Below, piece after piece: positions 21,601 to 30,357 of a stretch of DNA of 64,000 nt (its first letter is position 1; each line of letters opens with the position of its first letter). The position numbers and the translations under genes were made by a program. The notes under the pieces were generated by a model. That model was given only the letters and a program-made list of their open reading frames with translations, was not told where the DNA came from and did not search any database. The DNA lies in the NCBI GenBank assembly GCA_946406115.1, contig OX291542.1, positions 5,294,959 to 5,358,958 on the forward strand, in the 5' to 3' direction. The DNA is from Apoda limacodes (taxonomy: Eukaryota > Arthropoda > Insecta > Lepidoptera > Limacodidae).

Positions 21601-24600
21601 ACTAAAGTAATTATTGAAAAAAGGCTGTCTACCTCATTATGACGTGGGTCTGTATCCAGCCACTGGTTGCCGCTTTAGGTAATCACAACCGTGAAGTAAT
21701 ACATATATACCTATACGTACATTGTCGGTTCTTCTTCTCCAAAAAATCGGCCATTGTAGTAAAGTAGATTCGAAGTGTTGTATAGATTTTGACTGCGGTC
21801 TCGTTAGTGTTAAGTTATGAAATAGACAGCACTGCCGCAATGTGGATTAATATAGCTTCGTTTTCTATTTCGACACTGCCATGGGAATCAAATTTCAGAC
21901 TTCAGACAGATCAATGCCAGTAAAAGTATAAAAGTAAGTTATTATACCCTTACTCGTTTTGCTTTTAAGTATTTATATGCCGATGAGTTTGATAAGCTAT
22001 TTGACTGTAACTTAAGTCATATAATTTTGAACTTAGTTTCTGAGTAAAAATCCCCCCAATATACAATTTAGACAGAAAGATAAGGATTCCTTTTTACCAT
22101 TTTGGTACGTAACCCTGAAAATGCTAAAACTCAGGTTTTCTCAGGTGGAACTCCAGACCATAGTCTGCTAAAATATGCGATGACATCAATTGAGCTCTCC
22201 ACGTGTTTGGTCTTTCAAGACGTTCACTCCGGAGACGACGTGTTGGCTGCCAAGAACCTATTGTGGTTCGGGACCGAAGGCGAGGAAGCACCTAATCTAG
22301 GCTTCGTTCAAGGAAAACAGGTTTGAAGGGGGTTTAATTTAAATGTTTGTTTTTTTAGGGATACCCAAAGGGTAAAAAACGGGACCCTATTACTTGTGGT
22401 CACTTACAATTCTAGCATACAACGAAAGAACACTTTAAAACAAACCGAGGTTATTATTGGAAATATATCTTTAGACTGCATCGGAGCCGAAATATTTTTC
22501 ATTGTATTTTTATATAGAATTAAGGAACATTATTTGTAATTCTTTTATGGTTTTTAGCCCACATTTTATCAAGACAACAAAGGCAAAATAATCTTTTTGG
22601 TAGATAAGATAGAAGCTGTTGTGTTGTATTTATTTCCTTAAATATCAATGACCTAAAATAGACACAGATAGTGAACAAAAACAAATAGTAGTTGACAATA
22701 GACTTTCTTCCAGTATTGATGAAACACCTCTCGTTACGTTGTTAAGGAAAGGCGCCAAGAACTTGTTAACGACTCTATAGGAAATGTCTCTAATTGGAAA
22801 CGAACAAACTGGGTTCCATTCAACCTTAACAAACAACAAGTCTGCGCTATCATTGCTATGATACTCTCACAGCTTTGGTTACTCAGTTCCAGAAAACCGA
22901 TCTCATACCATCTCCCAAGATTACTGTGATTCATTGTGATGTCATCTCCAGCGACACGTCTAGTTCTAATATTTTGTAGAAGATCGGCTTCCCAGAAGCT
23001 CGGTGTAGGTAGAGCAAATCAGCACTTTACCTTGTTGCAAAAGTTAGGTCTGTAGAGGAATTGTTACACATCATGCCTGTCTACTATTGCACCGCTTGTC
23101 ATCGGCAGTAAATTTATCCTCACACCTTAGACTTCAATGGTCACCGCAAGGCGTAGTATGCTTGTTTGCCACCTTGGTAAAAAAAAAGGAACACACTGCT
23201 AATAAACCAGCTAAAATGACTCAACTTTCGTATATTGTAATGAATATTATTATTGTAGTGTGCCCCGCAATACATGTCCAAGTACCGAATATTGTAGTAT
23301 AAAATTCAGGATTCCGTACCCGAAGGTTAAAAATCGGAACCCTATTACTAAGACTTCGCTGTCCGTCCGTCCGTTCGTCTGTCACCAGGCTGTATCTCAT
23401 TATCCTTGGTAGTTAGACAGTTGAATTTTTCACAGAAGATGTATTTCTGTTGCCGCTATAACAACAAATACTAAAAAACAGAATAAAATAAATATTTAAG
23501 GGGGCTCCCTTACAACAAACGTGATTTTTTTGCCGTTTTTATAGATAATGGTACGGAACCCTTTGGCGCGAGTCTGATTCGCACTTGGCCGATTATTTAG
23601 AGTTGGCAAGCCTAGTCCCCTGTTAGGGTACAGCCTAAGCTCACTGAGGGCGATTAATATGTATAGGTATCCATGCCAAATTGCAGGTTTCTATAGTACC
23701 TACTAAGAGTCTCTGAGCTAAGCCGTGGACAGTTGGACGGACATGGCGGAACTATAAGGGTTCCTTGTTGACTACGGAACCCTAAAACGAAGATATGTAG
23801 CTAGCCACCCATATTTTGGATTAACAACCAATCCTCAAAACCCAAATGCTGGGTACAAAATCCCAACTTGTAGTCTAAAGGGAAATCAAGCTGGTGATTT
23901 AGCCGGTTTTTGTCAATATATTAAAGTAGACACCTAACTATATGTAGATGGTAATATATATAAAGCATGCTTGCTACAAATAAACCAGTTCAAATCTCGA
24001 TTCGGTGTTTGACTAACCTACCTACGTAACAGTCTCTGGGATAGCAGCTACCCTCTCTGCTCTGCCCTGCAGAAGTCTATTAGTATCAACCAATGAACTT
24101 TTCAGACACTAAGTCTGGCGAACATGACCCACGGCGCGCCAGGGCACAGCGCACATTCAATCAATAACCTGCTGCGAGCGGTGGGGATCGATATGATGTC
24201 CAATCGCTTCGACAGGAACAACTTTGTCACCATCAATTGGCACCATATTCAAAAAGGTACATTTGATATTTTGCTTTTAAATATTGACATTCTACTTCAG
24301 ACCTTATATCCAATAGCAACCAAAATTATCTTTCTATTTTTGCCTTAAATGCGGGCAAGCGAGTAACTATATTTTTTTGCACTTTCCCTAGTTTGGATTT
24401 TAGTTTAATAACAAAATGTAAGTAATTTCCAGTTTCGCGATCCAAAGCCAATCACAGTTGAACAATTTGCGCGTAAACAAAATGGACTCTTCTCTTCCAG
24501 TAAAACATCGCGCCTGTAATCGACAGGGGTAGGCAGAGAAGTATGTGTGTAGGTCAAACTTAAAGGAAGAGTTACACTGGCAATTTAAATAAATAAATTC

Positions 24601-25657
24601 TGGGAAATATTCTTCAAATATGACGTAACCAAAATGTAATTGTCGCTAGAAACACCGCTAATAATAATTTGATGCCGATCAATTAATGCTCAAAAAATTT
24701 TCTGTGTAACCTTAACAGTTAGGTACCTATATTCATAATGTAAATCTTACAAAATATGGCGCTGCGTCGTTCCTATACAGATATTTCATTTACGCAAAGA
24801 TACTTACAGTAAAACTCCTAATGTTTCCTAATATTTGTAACAGGGAAGGAGCACTTAGTAGAGAGGGGGTCAATGGGGGCCTGGGTGCAATCTATACCCT
24901 ATGACTTTGACAGCGTCACACATGCACCAGCCAATTTTTTGTGCACCGACTGTCAGCTCGGAGCGCAAAGTATCCAGCCTGTACAGGTAAAATCATTTTA
25001 TACTGGTCTTTGATATGTAAGTACAGTTTTCTCAAATTTAAGCAATAAAAGGGAGGAATATAAATATGGAACTGGAAAGGTTTAATGGCAACGCGGAAGA
25101 CCTAAAAAAGTAACTAGGTATAGTTTTTTGCGGACTCTTCTTCTGGGCAGACTTAGGAACCGAAAGGAAGTAAATAATAATTACCGTACAAAACATTAGG
25201 GAACCAAAGATACTCCTGAATTATGATTTTAAGTAATTATAAAATCCGGTACAGTCTCGTAGCAGGTTCATTGGCGCTCATGGAGAGATTCCAATATATT
25301 CCAATCCCTTTAAGTCAACAAAAATATTTGTTGTAAGGAAAAAAATAAATTAGCAGGTTGTGGCTTTGACGTGCAGTCCTGTTTCGAGGCTCTAGTTACG
25401 ATCCTGATCCGGTATTGTAAACCTACTGAATATTCGTTAATCAGTAGAATACCGACTACAACATTTACTTCAGCCATAAAACGCATAATTACTTACTTTG
25501 CAATATGGACTGTATTTTTATTTTTTAGGACCTTTTATGGCAAAGAACACTCACGATGGGCCATAAAACAGAATTGAGCGACTACGACGTACAACTCATC
25601 AATGCTGTGTACACCAACGAATGTCACGAAAGATATGTATCGAAAGAGGAAAAGTAA
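9646..25657 (+). CDS. Secreted tandem double astacin-like pseudoprotease, 9 exons
   Basis: Exons: 9646-9748, 15812-15996, 18280-18367, 19579-19625, 20849-21089, 22145-22320, 24106-24256, 24844-24986, 25529-25657. All have GT/AG borders, and phases 1,0,1,0,1,0,1,0 give one 420-codon frame. Residues 1-17 form a signal peptide (MIRFLFIVFVFFEYGYC). Two astacin (M12A) domains follow, about 18-206 and 207-410, each opening with a WP-G-V/I strand (LWPKGVVHF; RWPLGIVIYGID). Domain 2 keeps MSNRFDRNNFVTINWHHIQ, SIPYDFDSV and ELSDYDVQLINAVYTNEC, hallmark astacin blocks. The zinc motif HExxHxxGxxH is destroyed in both domains, and so is the Met-turn. There is no propeptide. Astacins normally have one active domain with a propeptide, so this is likely a non-proteolytic extracellular protein. 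Alternative: a decaying pseudogene, but all nine exons stay open. Confidence 0.85.
9773..10041. mobile_element. hAT-like MITE with 8-bp target duplication
   Basis: A 269-bp element in intron 1 of the astacin-like gene. The left end is AGGTTTGCCATACG and the right end in reverse complement is AGGGTTGCCATCAT, giving short imperfect terminal inverted repeats. It is flanked by acatatat (9765-9772) and acatataa (10042-10049), 7 of 8 matching. The left end contains the internal palindrome CCCGTATATACGGG. An 8-bp duplication is the hAT hallmark. No transposase is encoded. Confidence 0.6.
10490..10720 (-). repeat. TCTG-linked lepidopteran interspersed repeat
   Basis: Reads, in reverse, from 'tataaatgcgaaagtaactctgtc' through a 'gaaattcggcatgg' word to 'gactcaaattatgtcc' and 'aaaccgactcacacttga'. 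This is the common moth repeat associated with TCTG microsatellites (MINE or Helitron-related class; class assignment uncertain). Related copies lie at 14890, 15365, 20255, 20396, 21410 and 52010. Confidence 0.6.
10864..14486 (-). mobile_element. Complete-looking LINE with intact 988-codon ORF
   Basis: Inserted antisense in intron 1 of the astacin-like gene. The 3' end is 'gccaccttagtggtatt' followed by an A-run on the minus strand. The 5' end is set by the shared boundary with the copy at 26862-30357: both stop near 'gcgagtacttgcagtgcc'. Between the ORF start (13888) and the 5' end lies a ~600-bp GC-rich leader with a diverged duplicated motif (14412-14486). Total ~3.6 kb. Fragments of the family also occur at 4213, 8334, 31370, 44672 and 54885. 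The single-ORF form is notable, but an ORF1 lost from both copies cannot be excluded. Confidence 0.85.
10922..13888 (-). CDS. LINE endonuclease-reverse transcriptase, 988 aa, intact
   Basis: A full uninterrupted ORF from MARRQKKKRVC to the stop. The N-terminal apurinic-like endonuclease shows VDFCNIRGIHANL, ILFLTETQ, VILGDFNAHHREWL and the terminal S-S-D-H motif (GSSDHCLV). The RT domain shows the PKKGDRSDPSNYRPIAITSL block, SLDIAKAFDRVWH (catalytic Asp), NAGVPQGSVLSPTLFLLHIN and the Y-A-D-D catalytic box (HCYADDSTG). A C-terminal tail of about 200 residues follows. All catalytic motifs appear intact, so the protein could be functional. No Cys-rich knuckle was noticed at the C-terminus. It acts by target-primed reverse transcription in the nucleus. 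Clade: Jockey/CR1-like at large; I could not fix it from memory. No insect host function is implied. Confidence 0.92.
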   Translation of the reverse strand: MARRQKKKRVCTAATPSTYNVDFCNIRGIHANLNAVHHHLETAQPTILFLTETQISCPADTSYLHYPGYKLEHNFMSRAGVCMFVREDICCRRLHSLEDRDLSILWVRVDYGGHTRIYACLYRSHSGDTDVTRLFTHLSLTTDKVLEQYPTAELVILGDFNAHHREWLSSRTNNYAGISAHEFALTYGFSQLVLSPTRIPDIEEHTSSLLDLLLTTRPDGYSVSVDAPLGSSDHCLVRTQVSCTQPDPSGPTNWRRVWHYKSADWDGLREFYASYPWRQICFNSEDPDVCAAAVTETILAGMECYIPNPRVAAGVKKRPWFNRSCRKAKILKQNAYEAWTTARFNKDPNISELKRKLNAASRFSKKATARAKFQFIGKIGGRLASYPSGSRAFWSLAKAAEGNFCQSSLPPLRKTDGDLAHSAKEKADLLGSLFASNSNMSDEGSVPRTIPWCGKSMPEISITQREVRRALLSLDVHKSSGPDGIPAVVLKQCAPELCPVLTRLFALSYHTRQFPSTWKTANVHPVPKKGDRSDPSNYRPIAITSLLSKVMERVINTQLLRYLEVHDLVSDRQYGFRHSRSTGDLLVYLTHRWALAIESQGEALACSLDIAKAFDRVWHRGLLSKLPSYGVPEGLCKWVASFLSGRRIRTVVDGSCSDSMDINAGVPQGSVLSPTLFLLHINDMLDINNIHCYADDSTGDAFYTGRANIPRSVVEENRGELVSQIETTLSQVSDWGRVNLVRFNPTKTQVCAFTAKKTPFTVVPQFQNTPLSISKSIGILGVDISSDVQFRDHLQDKVKLASKKLGVLNRAKQYFTSGQRLLLYKSQVRPHMEYCCHLWAGAPGYQLGPFDSVQRRAVRIVDDSKLTCGIEPLSLRRDFASLCVFYRLYNGLCSEELFEMMPTATFYHRTARHRQGIHSHTLEPKWSRTVRFQRNFLPRTLKLWNELPAKVFCKDYSMEFFKKEVIRFLKGRQRASDTPGVASVHRLR
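14650..15370 (-). repeat. Satellite-like ~120-bp repeat array interrupted by a TCTG repeat
   Basis: Units share 'gatcagtgacacaccgactg', 'agcgccatcta', 'ccaattgtgtt', 'cttgcagggaccc' and 'cattaaaatcttcc'. Copies start at about 14651, 14769 and 15206, with a partial at 15121-15205. A TCTG-linked repeat copy (14890-15105) splits the array. A related scrap with 'actgcagcaccatctagtgg' is at 51150. Period and ends are approximate; orientation is arbitrary. Confidence 0.55.
15365..15525 (-). repeat. TCTG-linked lepidopteran interspersed repeat
   Basis: Contains 'aaaaccgactcacacttgat', 'gggactcagactatcttcat' and an acag(acag)n microsatellite at 15468-15488, ending 'tttataatattagtatgg'. Same family as 10490-10720. 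Confidence 0.65.
15550..15640 (+). mobile_element. RTE-clade LINE 3'-end scrap
   Basis: The plus strand reads a frame ending Q-W-T-T-D-V-G-Y-D-E near 'cagtggacgactgatgtcgg', a recognisable remnant of the RTE ORF end and 3' UTR. Diverged, with stops. Confidence 0.4.
16490..17900 (+). mobile_element. Degraded CR1-like LINE copy in intron 2 of the astacin-like gene
   Basis: The plus-strand counterpart of the element at 1-3900. It retains an ORF1-like N-terminus (16514-16783, with NVIMFCDEIKKDFGYFL), a rearranged endonuclease scrap (about 17020-17300) and an RT piece (17483-17899) with GVPQGSILGPFLFLIYIKDL and LFADDTSLIF. Large internal deletions and stops make it inert. It lies between exons ending at 15996 and starting at 18280. 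Confidence 0.85.
19780..19925 (-). mobile_element. tRNA-derived SINE
   Basis: The minus strand reads an A-box-like 'tagcgcattggtaaagcag' (near 19890-19910) and a B-box-like 'cgggtttgatt' (near 19855-19866) at tRNA spacing. No tRNA cloverleaf is completed, so a SINE head or tRNA pseudogene is likeliest. Confidence 0.5.
20255..20645. repeat. Head-to-head pair of TCTG-linked repeats
   Basis: A minus-oriented copy (about 20255-20400) abuts a plus-oriented copy (about 20396-20645) at 'ttatccatactaatattataaatgcg'. The right copy has a (tctg)n run at 20436-20452 and ends 'gtaccgcgggtaaaagctagt'. Lies in intron 4 of the astacin-like gene. Confidence 0.6.
21410..21700 (+). repeat. Two dispersed repeat pieces in intron 5 of the astacin-like gene
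   Basis: 21410-21512 is a TCTG-linked repeat piece ('aaattttatctaaatcggtt', 'ttactttcgcattgatatta'). 21560-21700 ('ctcaccacctgtcacgctgg', 'aaaggctgtctacc', 'tgtatccagccactggttgc') matches a second copy at 53590-53730. Neither codes. Confidence 0.5.
23310..23800. repeat. 'cggaaccct' class lepidopteran repeats
   Basis: Contains 'aaaatcggaaccctattact', 'gtccgtccgtccgttcgtctgtc', 'tggtacggaaccctttggcg' and, near 23730-23790, 'ggacggacatggcggaac' with 'ctacggaaccctaaaa'. Similar pieces occur at 22090, 30530, 34200, 41350 and 57330. Intronic (intron 6 of the astacin-like gene). Confidence 0.5.
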
Positions 25658-25724
25658 TTAAGGTCTGCAGTACGAACTAAGAACATGCTTTAATTCCGAA
25701 TTTGGGGAATCGAAAAAACCTGTA

Positions 25725-25730
25725 AATAAA
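25725..25730 (+). terminator. Polyadenylation signal AATAAA of the astacin-like gene
   Basis: AATAAA about 68 bp after the TAA stop of the last exon, followed by an A/T-rich stretch. The short 3' UTR fits a compact secreted-protein transcript. Confidence 0.6.
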
Positions 25731-25759
25731 TAAAAAACAATAATCTTAGGCTTTTATTT

Positions 25760-26861
25760 AACTTGCAACGTTCGCATGTCGATTCTTACTTCTTAAGCTA
25801 ATGCGTACACATGGACAATGATGCACAACGATAGGCCATCGTGGGGCCGGCGTTCACAGCCGGTGGTCAGTCTCCCGCCATCGACGATAGTGCGATTTGT
25901 TTACACAAATTAAATACAATATTTGTTTCTTTTTTTTGATTTAAGTAGGTAATTTAATAAATATAAACATTTAACATTTCTTCTTTGCTTTAAGAAATAT
26001 TTCTCTATAATAGGACCGCTATAGGACCAACGCCAGCCCGCCCGTACACAACGACAATGAGGTCTTGTAGGAGTCGTAGGCCATGCAGCATGGTCCATAG
26101 TGTACTGGAGCTTTTAGAATCCTATGAAGCTGAGCATACGTGTAGTAAACTATAAGTTAGTCAAGTGTGACTAAAGAAAAATGCAGTACCTTTAAAGAGA
26201 GTGGCGCGTGGCGCAGGGCATCCCTCTCCTGCCCGTGACGCCTGCGACCTTGCAATATCGGAAGGTTTTCAATGCCGCAACTGCCTTCCGATATTGAAGA
26301 CCCGACTCGCAATCAGGAACAAGTAATTTTTTGACTTAAGGAAAAATAAATTCCATTATATACTAATCAAATAAATTCCATTATTACCGTCTGTTAATCA
26401 ACTTAAACAACATTTAATCTACTTTTGAACACATAATCCTTTAATGTTCTTCAAGTTAAAGCTTTCTTTTCTTACCTAGACTTTCTAGACCTTCTTTCTT
26501 GGCATTTAATAACTTTTGACAATAAAACTAACAAGTTTTGCACTACTTGTCGTAATCCCTTTAATATGTTGGTATCCAAAATACGTAAGGATACTTATCA
26601 TGAAATTAATATACGAAGAACACCAAAATATACGTCACCGGCTTCATTGTTGGGTCACTGGGCGTACCTTGGGCGAGGGCGATTTCAGACCATAGTCCAC
26701 TACACGGGCCCAGTGCCAGTCCATTGTCGAAGTTACATACGTCTTCGTGACATAAGACTAAATTAAACGAAGCTTGTACAAAACAATACACTCGAAAAAA
26801 AAACAAAACTGGCCAAATGCGTGTCGTACACGAATCAAGTTAAAGCTCCGTAGAACGAGAT
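25760..26861. other. Intergenic, nothing coding recognised
   Basis: Downstream of the astacin-like gene. It includes a GC-rich hairpin-prone segment (25830-25895) and a 12-bp inverted pair AATATCGGAAGG (26254-26265) / CCTTCCGATATT (26284-26295). No gene supported. Confidence 0.4.
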
Positions 26862-29800
26862 TTATTTTTTTATATACCACTGAGATGGAAAACAAGCTTA
26901 CGGTCCACCTGATAGTAAGCGGTCACCGTAGCCTATGGACGCTTGCAACACCAGGGGTATCCTTCAGAAATCTAATAATTAAGCGTTCGCGGGAGGAAGT
27001 TTCTCTGAATCCGCACTGTACGCGACCATTTAGGTTCTAAAGTGTGAGAATGAATTCCCTGCCGATGGCGAGCGGTGCGATGGTAGAAAGTAGCCGTGGG
27101 CATCATTTCGAACAATTCCTCAGAACACAACCCATTTAACAAGCGGTAGAACACACACAGGGAGGCAAAGTCTCTCCTCAGACTTAAGGGCTCGATACCG
27201 CAAGTGAGTTTGGAATCGTCGACAATTCTCACAGCCCGTCGTTGAACCGAGTCAAAAGGGCCAAGCTGGTATCCGGGTGCACCTGCCCAGAGATGGCAGC
27301 AGTACTCCATATGGGGTCCAACTTGCGACTTGTAAAGTAAAAACCTTTGCCCGCTTCGCTCTGTTGAGTACACCGAGTTTTTTGGACGCCAGCTTCACCT
27401 TATCTTGTAAATGATCTCGGAACTAAAGCCTCGGAAGCCTCGGAACTAAGCTGAAGATGTTAACACCAAGGATCCCAATGCTCTTTGAGATGGAGAGGGG
27501 AGGGTTTTCTTAGCGGTGAACGCGCAAACTTGTGTCTTTGTAGGGTTGCATCGGACCAAGTTTACCCGTCCCCAGTGAGAGACTTTGGACAGTGTGGTCT
27601 CGATTTGAGGCACAAGTTCTCCGCGGTTTTCCTCCACAACGGAACGAGGGATGTTCGTATGACCCGTGCAAAAAGCATCTCCAGTACTGTCATCTGCATA
27701 GCAATGTATGTTGTTGATGTCCAATATGTCATTGATATGCAGTAGAAACAGCGTAGGAGACAGCACAGAGCCTTGCGGGACACCAGCATTAATTTCCATG
27801 CTATCAGAGCAACTACCATCAATTACGGTTCGTATACGTCTGCCGGACAAAAAGCTAGCCACCCATTTGCACAAACCCTCGGACATTCCGTATGATGGCA
27901 ACTTTGATAGAAGACCCTGGTGCCAGACCAGATCGAACGCCTTCGCTATGTCCAGGCTACATTCCAATGCCTCCCCCTGACTCTCAATGGCTAGTGCCCA
28001 TCGGTGTGTGAGATACCCTAGAAGGTCACCAGTCGAGCGACCGTGGCGAAAGCCATATTGACGGTTACTGATTAAGTCTTGTACTTCTAGGTATCTCAGA
28101 AGCTTTATGTTGATCACACACTCCATCACCTTGGAAAGGAGAGAGGTAATAGCGATAGGCCTGTAATTCGATGGATCTGATCTATCGCCCTTTTTGGGTA
28201 CCGGGTGCACATTCGCAGTCTTCCATGAAGACGAAAATTGCCTAGTGTGGTAGGAAAGCGCGAAGAAGCGCGTGAGTACAGGACATAATTCAGGAGCAAA
28301 CTGCTTAAGCACCATTGCTGGTATACCGTCTGGCCCACTCGACTTATGAACGTCTAGAGAAAGCAACGCCCGCCGGACCTCCCGCTGCGTTATGGAGATT
28401 TCCGGCATGGTCTTACCGCACCACGGTATAGTAAGTGGTACAGCGCCTTCATCGTTCATGTTCGAGTTCGAGGCAAAGAGACTGCCCAGTAGATCGGCTT
28501 TCTCTTTAGCACTATGGGCCAAGTCACCATCGGTCTTTCGCAGTGGTGGTAACGACGACTGGCAAAAGTTCCCTTCGGCAGCTTTGGCAAGCGACCAGAA
28601 AGCACGACTCCCAGAAGCATAGCTCGCAAGACGCGCACCTATTTTGCCGATGAATTTGAATTTTGCTCTGGCAGTTGCTTTCTTACTGAACCTCGAGGCA
28701 GCATTTATTTGCGTTTTAACTCAGAAGTATTCGGATCCTTATTATTACGAGCCGTGGTCCAAGCCTCATATGCAGTTTGCTTAAGAATTTTAGCTTCTCT
28801 GCAAGACCTATTAAACCACAGTCGTTTTTTGACGCCGGCAGCTACTCGCGGGTTAGGAATATAGCATTCCATACCAGCGAGGATTGTCTCAGTGACTGCG
28901 GCTGCGCAGACGTCAGGATCTTCTGAATTAAAGCAGATCTGCCTCCACGGGTACGATGCATAAAATTCTCGCAATCCATCCCAGTCTGCCGACTTATAAT
29001 GCCACACACGACGCCAATTAGTTGGCCCAGATGGATCGGGTTGTGCGTATGAAATTTGAGTCGGAACGAGACAGTAGTCGAAGGAGTCAAGAGGCGCATC
29101 CACTGAGACAGAGTATCCGTCCGGACGAGTAGTCAGCAGAAGGTCCAGTAAGGAGCTTGTATGGTCCTCTATATCTGGTATTCTCGTTGGAGAAAGTACC
29201 AGCTGAGAGAATCCATAGGTCAGAGCAAATTCATGAGCAGATATCCCTGCATAGTTATTGGTTCGAGAACTGAGCCACTCACGATGGTGGGCGTTAAAGT
29301 CTCCCAAAATAACTAGTTCTGCCGTGGGATTTTGCTCTAGTTGTCAGTCGTCAAACTCAGGTGCTGAAGAGTCGAGTTACATCCGTGTCACCGCTATGAG
29401 ACCTGTATAGGCACGCATAGATACGAGTGTAGCCGCCGTAATCTACGCGCACCCACAATATCGAGAGGTCCCTGTTTTCAAGGCTATGAAGGCGGCGACA
29501 GCAGATATCCTCCCGGACGATCATACATACACCGGCAAGACTCATAAAATTGTGTTCGAGTTTGTAGCCGGGATAATGAAGGTATGATGTGGCCGGGCAG
29601 GATACCTGCGTCTCCGTTTAAAAAAGAATGGTCGGCTGCCCAGTCTTGAGATGGTGGTGGACTGCGTTAAGATTTGCGAGAATACCCCTAATGTTGCAAA
29701 AATCCACATTGTATGTGGATGGAGTAGCCGCCGTAAAAACTCTTTTCCTTTTCGTTGTCATGGCCATTATATATAAAAAAAGTTACTTAGACTAAGGATT

Positions 29801-30357
29801 CACTGCACAGACAGCTTAGAAGACAAAAAGTGCGGTACTAAGACTGCCGAAGCTCGCTACAGATGATACGGTTGCTTGCACGTCGGGTGGAAGGGCCCCT
29901 GATCCCCCTCTGTTGTAGTAGCCGGGTCCACTCCGGTCTCCTTCTCCGGCACGACTACTACTTCAGAGACTTTACACCGATTGGCGGATCAGCCTCCCAG
30001 GGCGGAGATTAAGTGATCCCCGGGTTCGGGAACCCGTTTAACCTGCGGGCGGCCAGCGGTCAGCCGTTTCATCAGGTTTCCCTGACCGCCGAAACAGCAC
30101 GCCGTGTCTACGCCGAGCAATGACAGCAACGAGCACCGCCGGTCCTCCGCAGTCCGCGCAGCGAATCCTCAAAGAGCTCTGGCAACCTTACTTACCGCCA
30201 GGAACACAACACTACTCACTGTTAGTGTTATTATGGCCACGGTTTTCTGTCAGGTGGAGGTACTTCCCTAGTTCGGGCTGCTCATTCAAACAAGTACTCG
30301 CTATGCCCTGCTTTAATTTTTCGGGTGGCTTATTTGAGCGAGTACTTGCAGTGCCTG
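26862..30357 (-). mobile_element. Second, broken copy of the 988-codon LINE
   Basis: Closely similar along its length to 10864-14486, including leader and 3' end. Differences include a deletion near 26967 that removes the ORF terminus region, a deletion and rearrangement near 27345-27500, a frameshift near 28705-28715 and another near 29340. It is also antisense to the upstream astacin-like gene but lies outside it. The shared 5' boundary with the intact copy helps define the true 5' end. Confidence 0.88.
26972..29757 (-). pseudogene. Fragmented EN-RT ORF of the second LINE copy
   Basis: Open pieces read 29545-29357 (endonuclease start), 29307-28705 (GDFNAHHREWL through the endonuclease), 28522-27446 (RT with SLDIAKAFDLVWH, AGVPQGSVLSPTLF and HCYADDSTG) and 27373-26972 (C-terminal tail). 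The initiating ATG equivalent is at about 29763. Catalytic residues look conserved within the pieces, but the frame is broken at least three times, so no full-length protein can be made. Confidence 0.85.

Larger units (their letters stand above)
21030..25627 (+). other. Degenerate astacin domain 2 (residues ~207-410)
   Basis: Spread over exons 5-9. It begins RWPLGIVIYGIDD and STCLVF. The zinc helix reads N300-N301-L-L-R304-A-V-G307-I-D-M310, with His, Glu, His and His replaced by Asn, Asn, Arg and Met, while the structural Gly307 and the following R-F-D-R-N-N-F-V-T-I-N-W are kept. The Met-turn reads S-V-T-H-A (354-358), losing both Met and the zinc-ligand-like Tyr. Cys242 and Cys410 match the conserved long disulfide. 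The second conserved Cys pair is absent, and a new C364-x-x-C367 pair appears. Confidence 0.82.
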
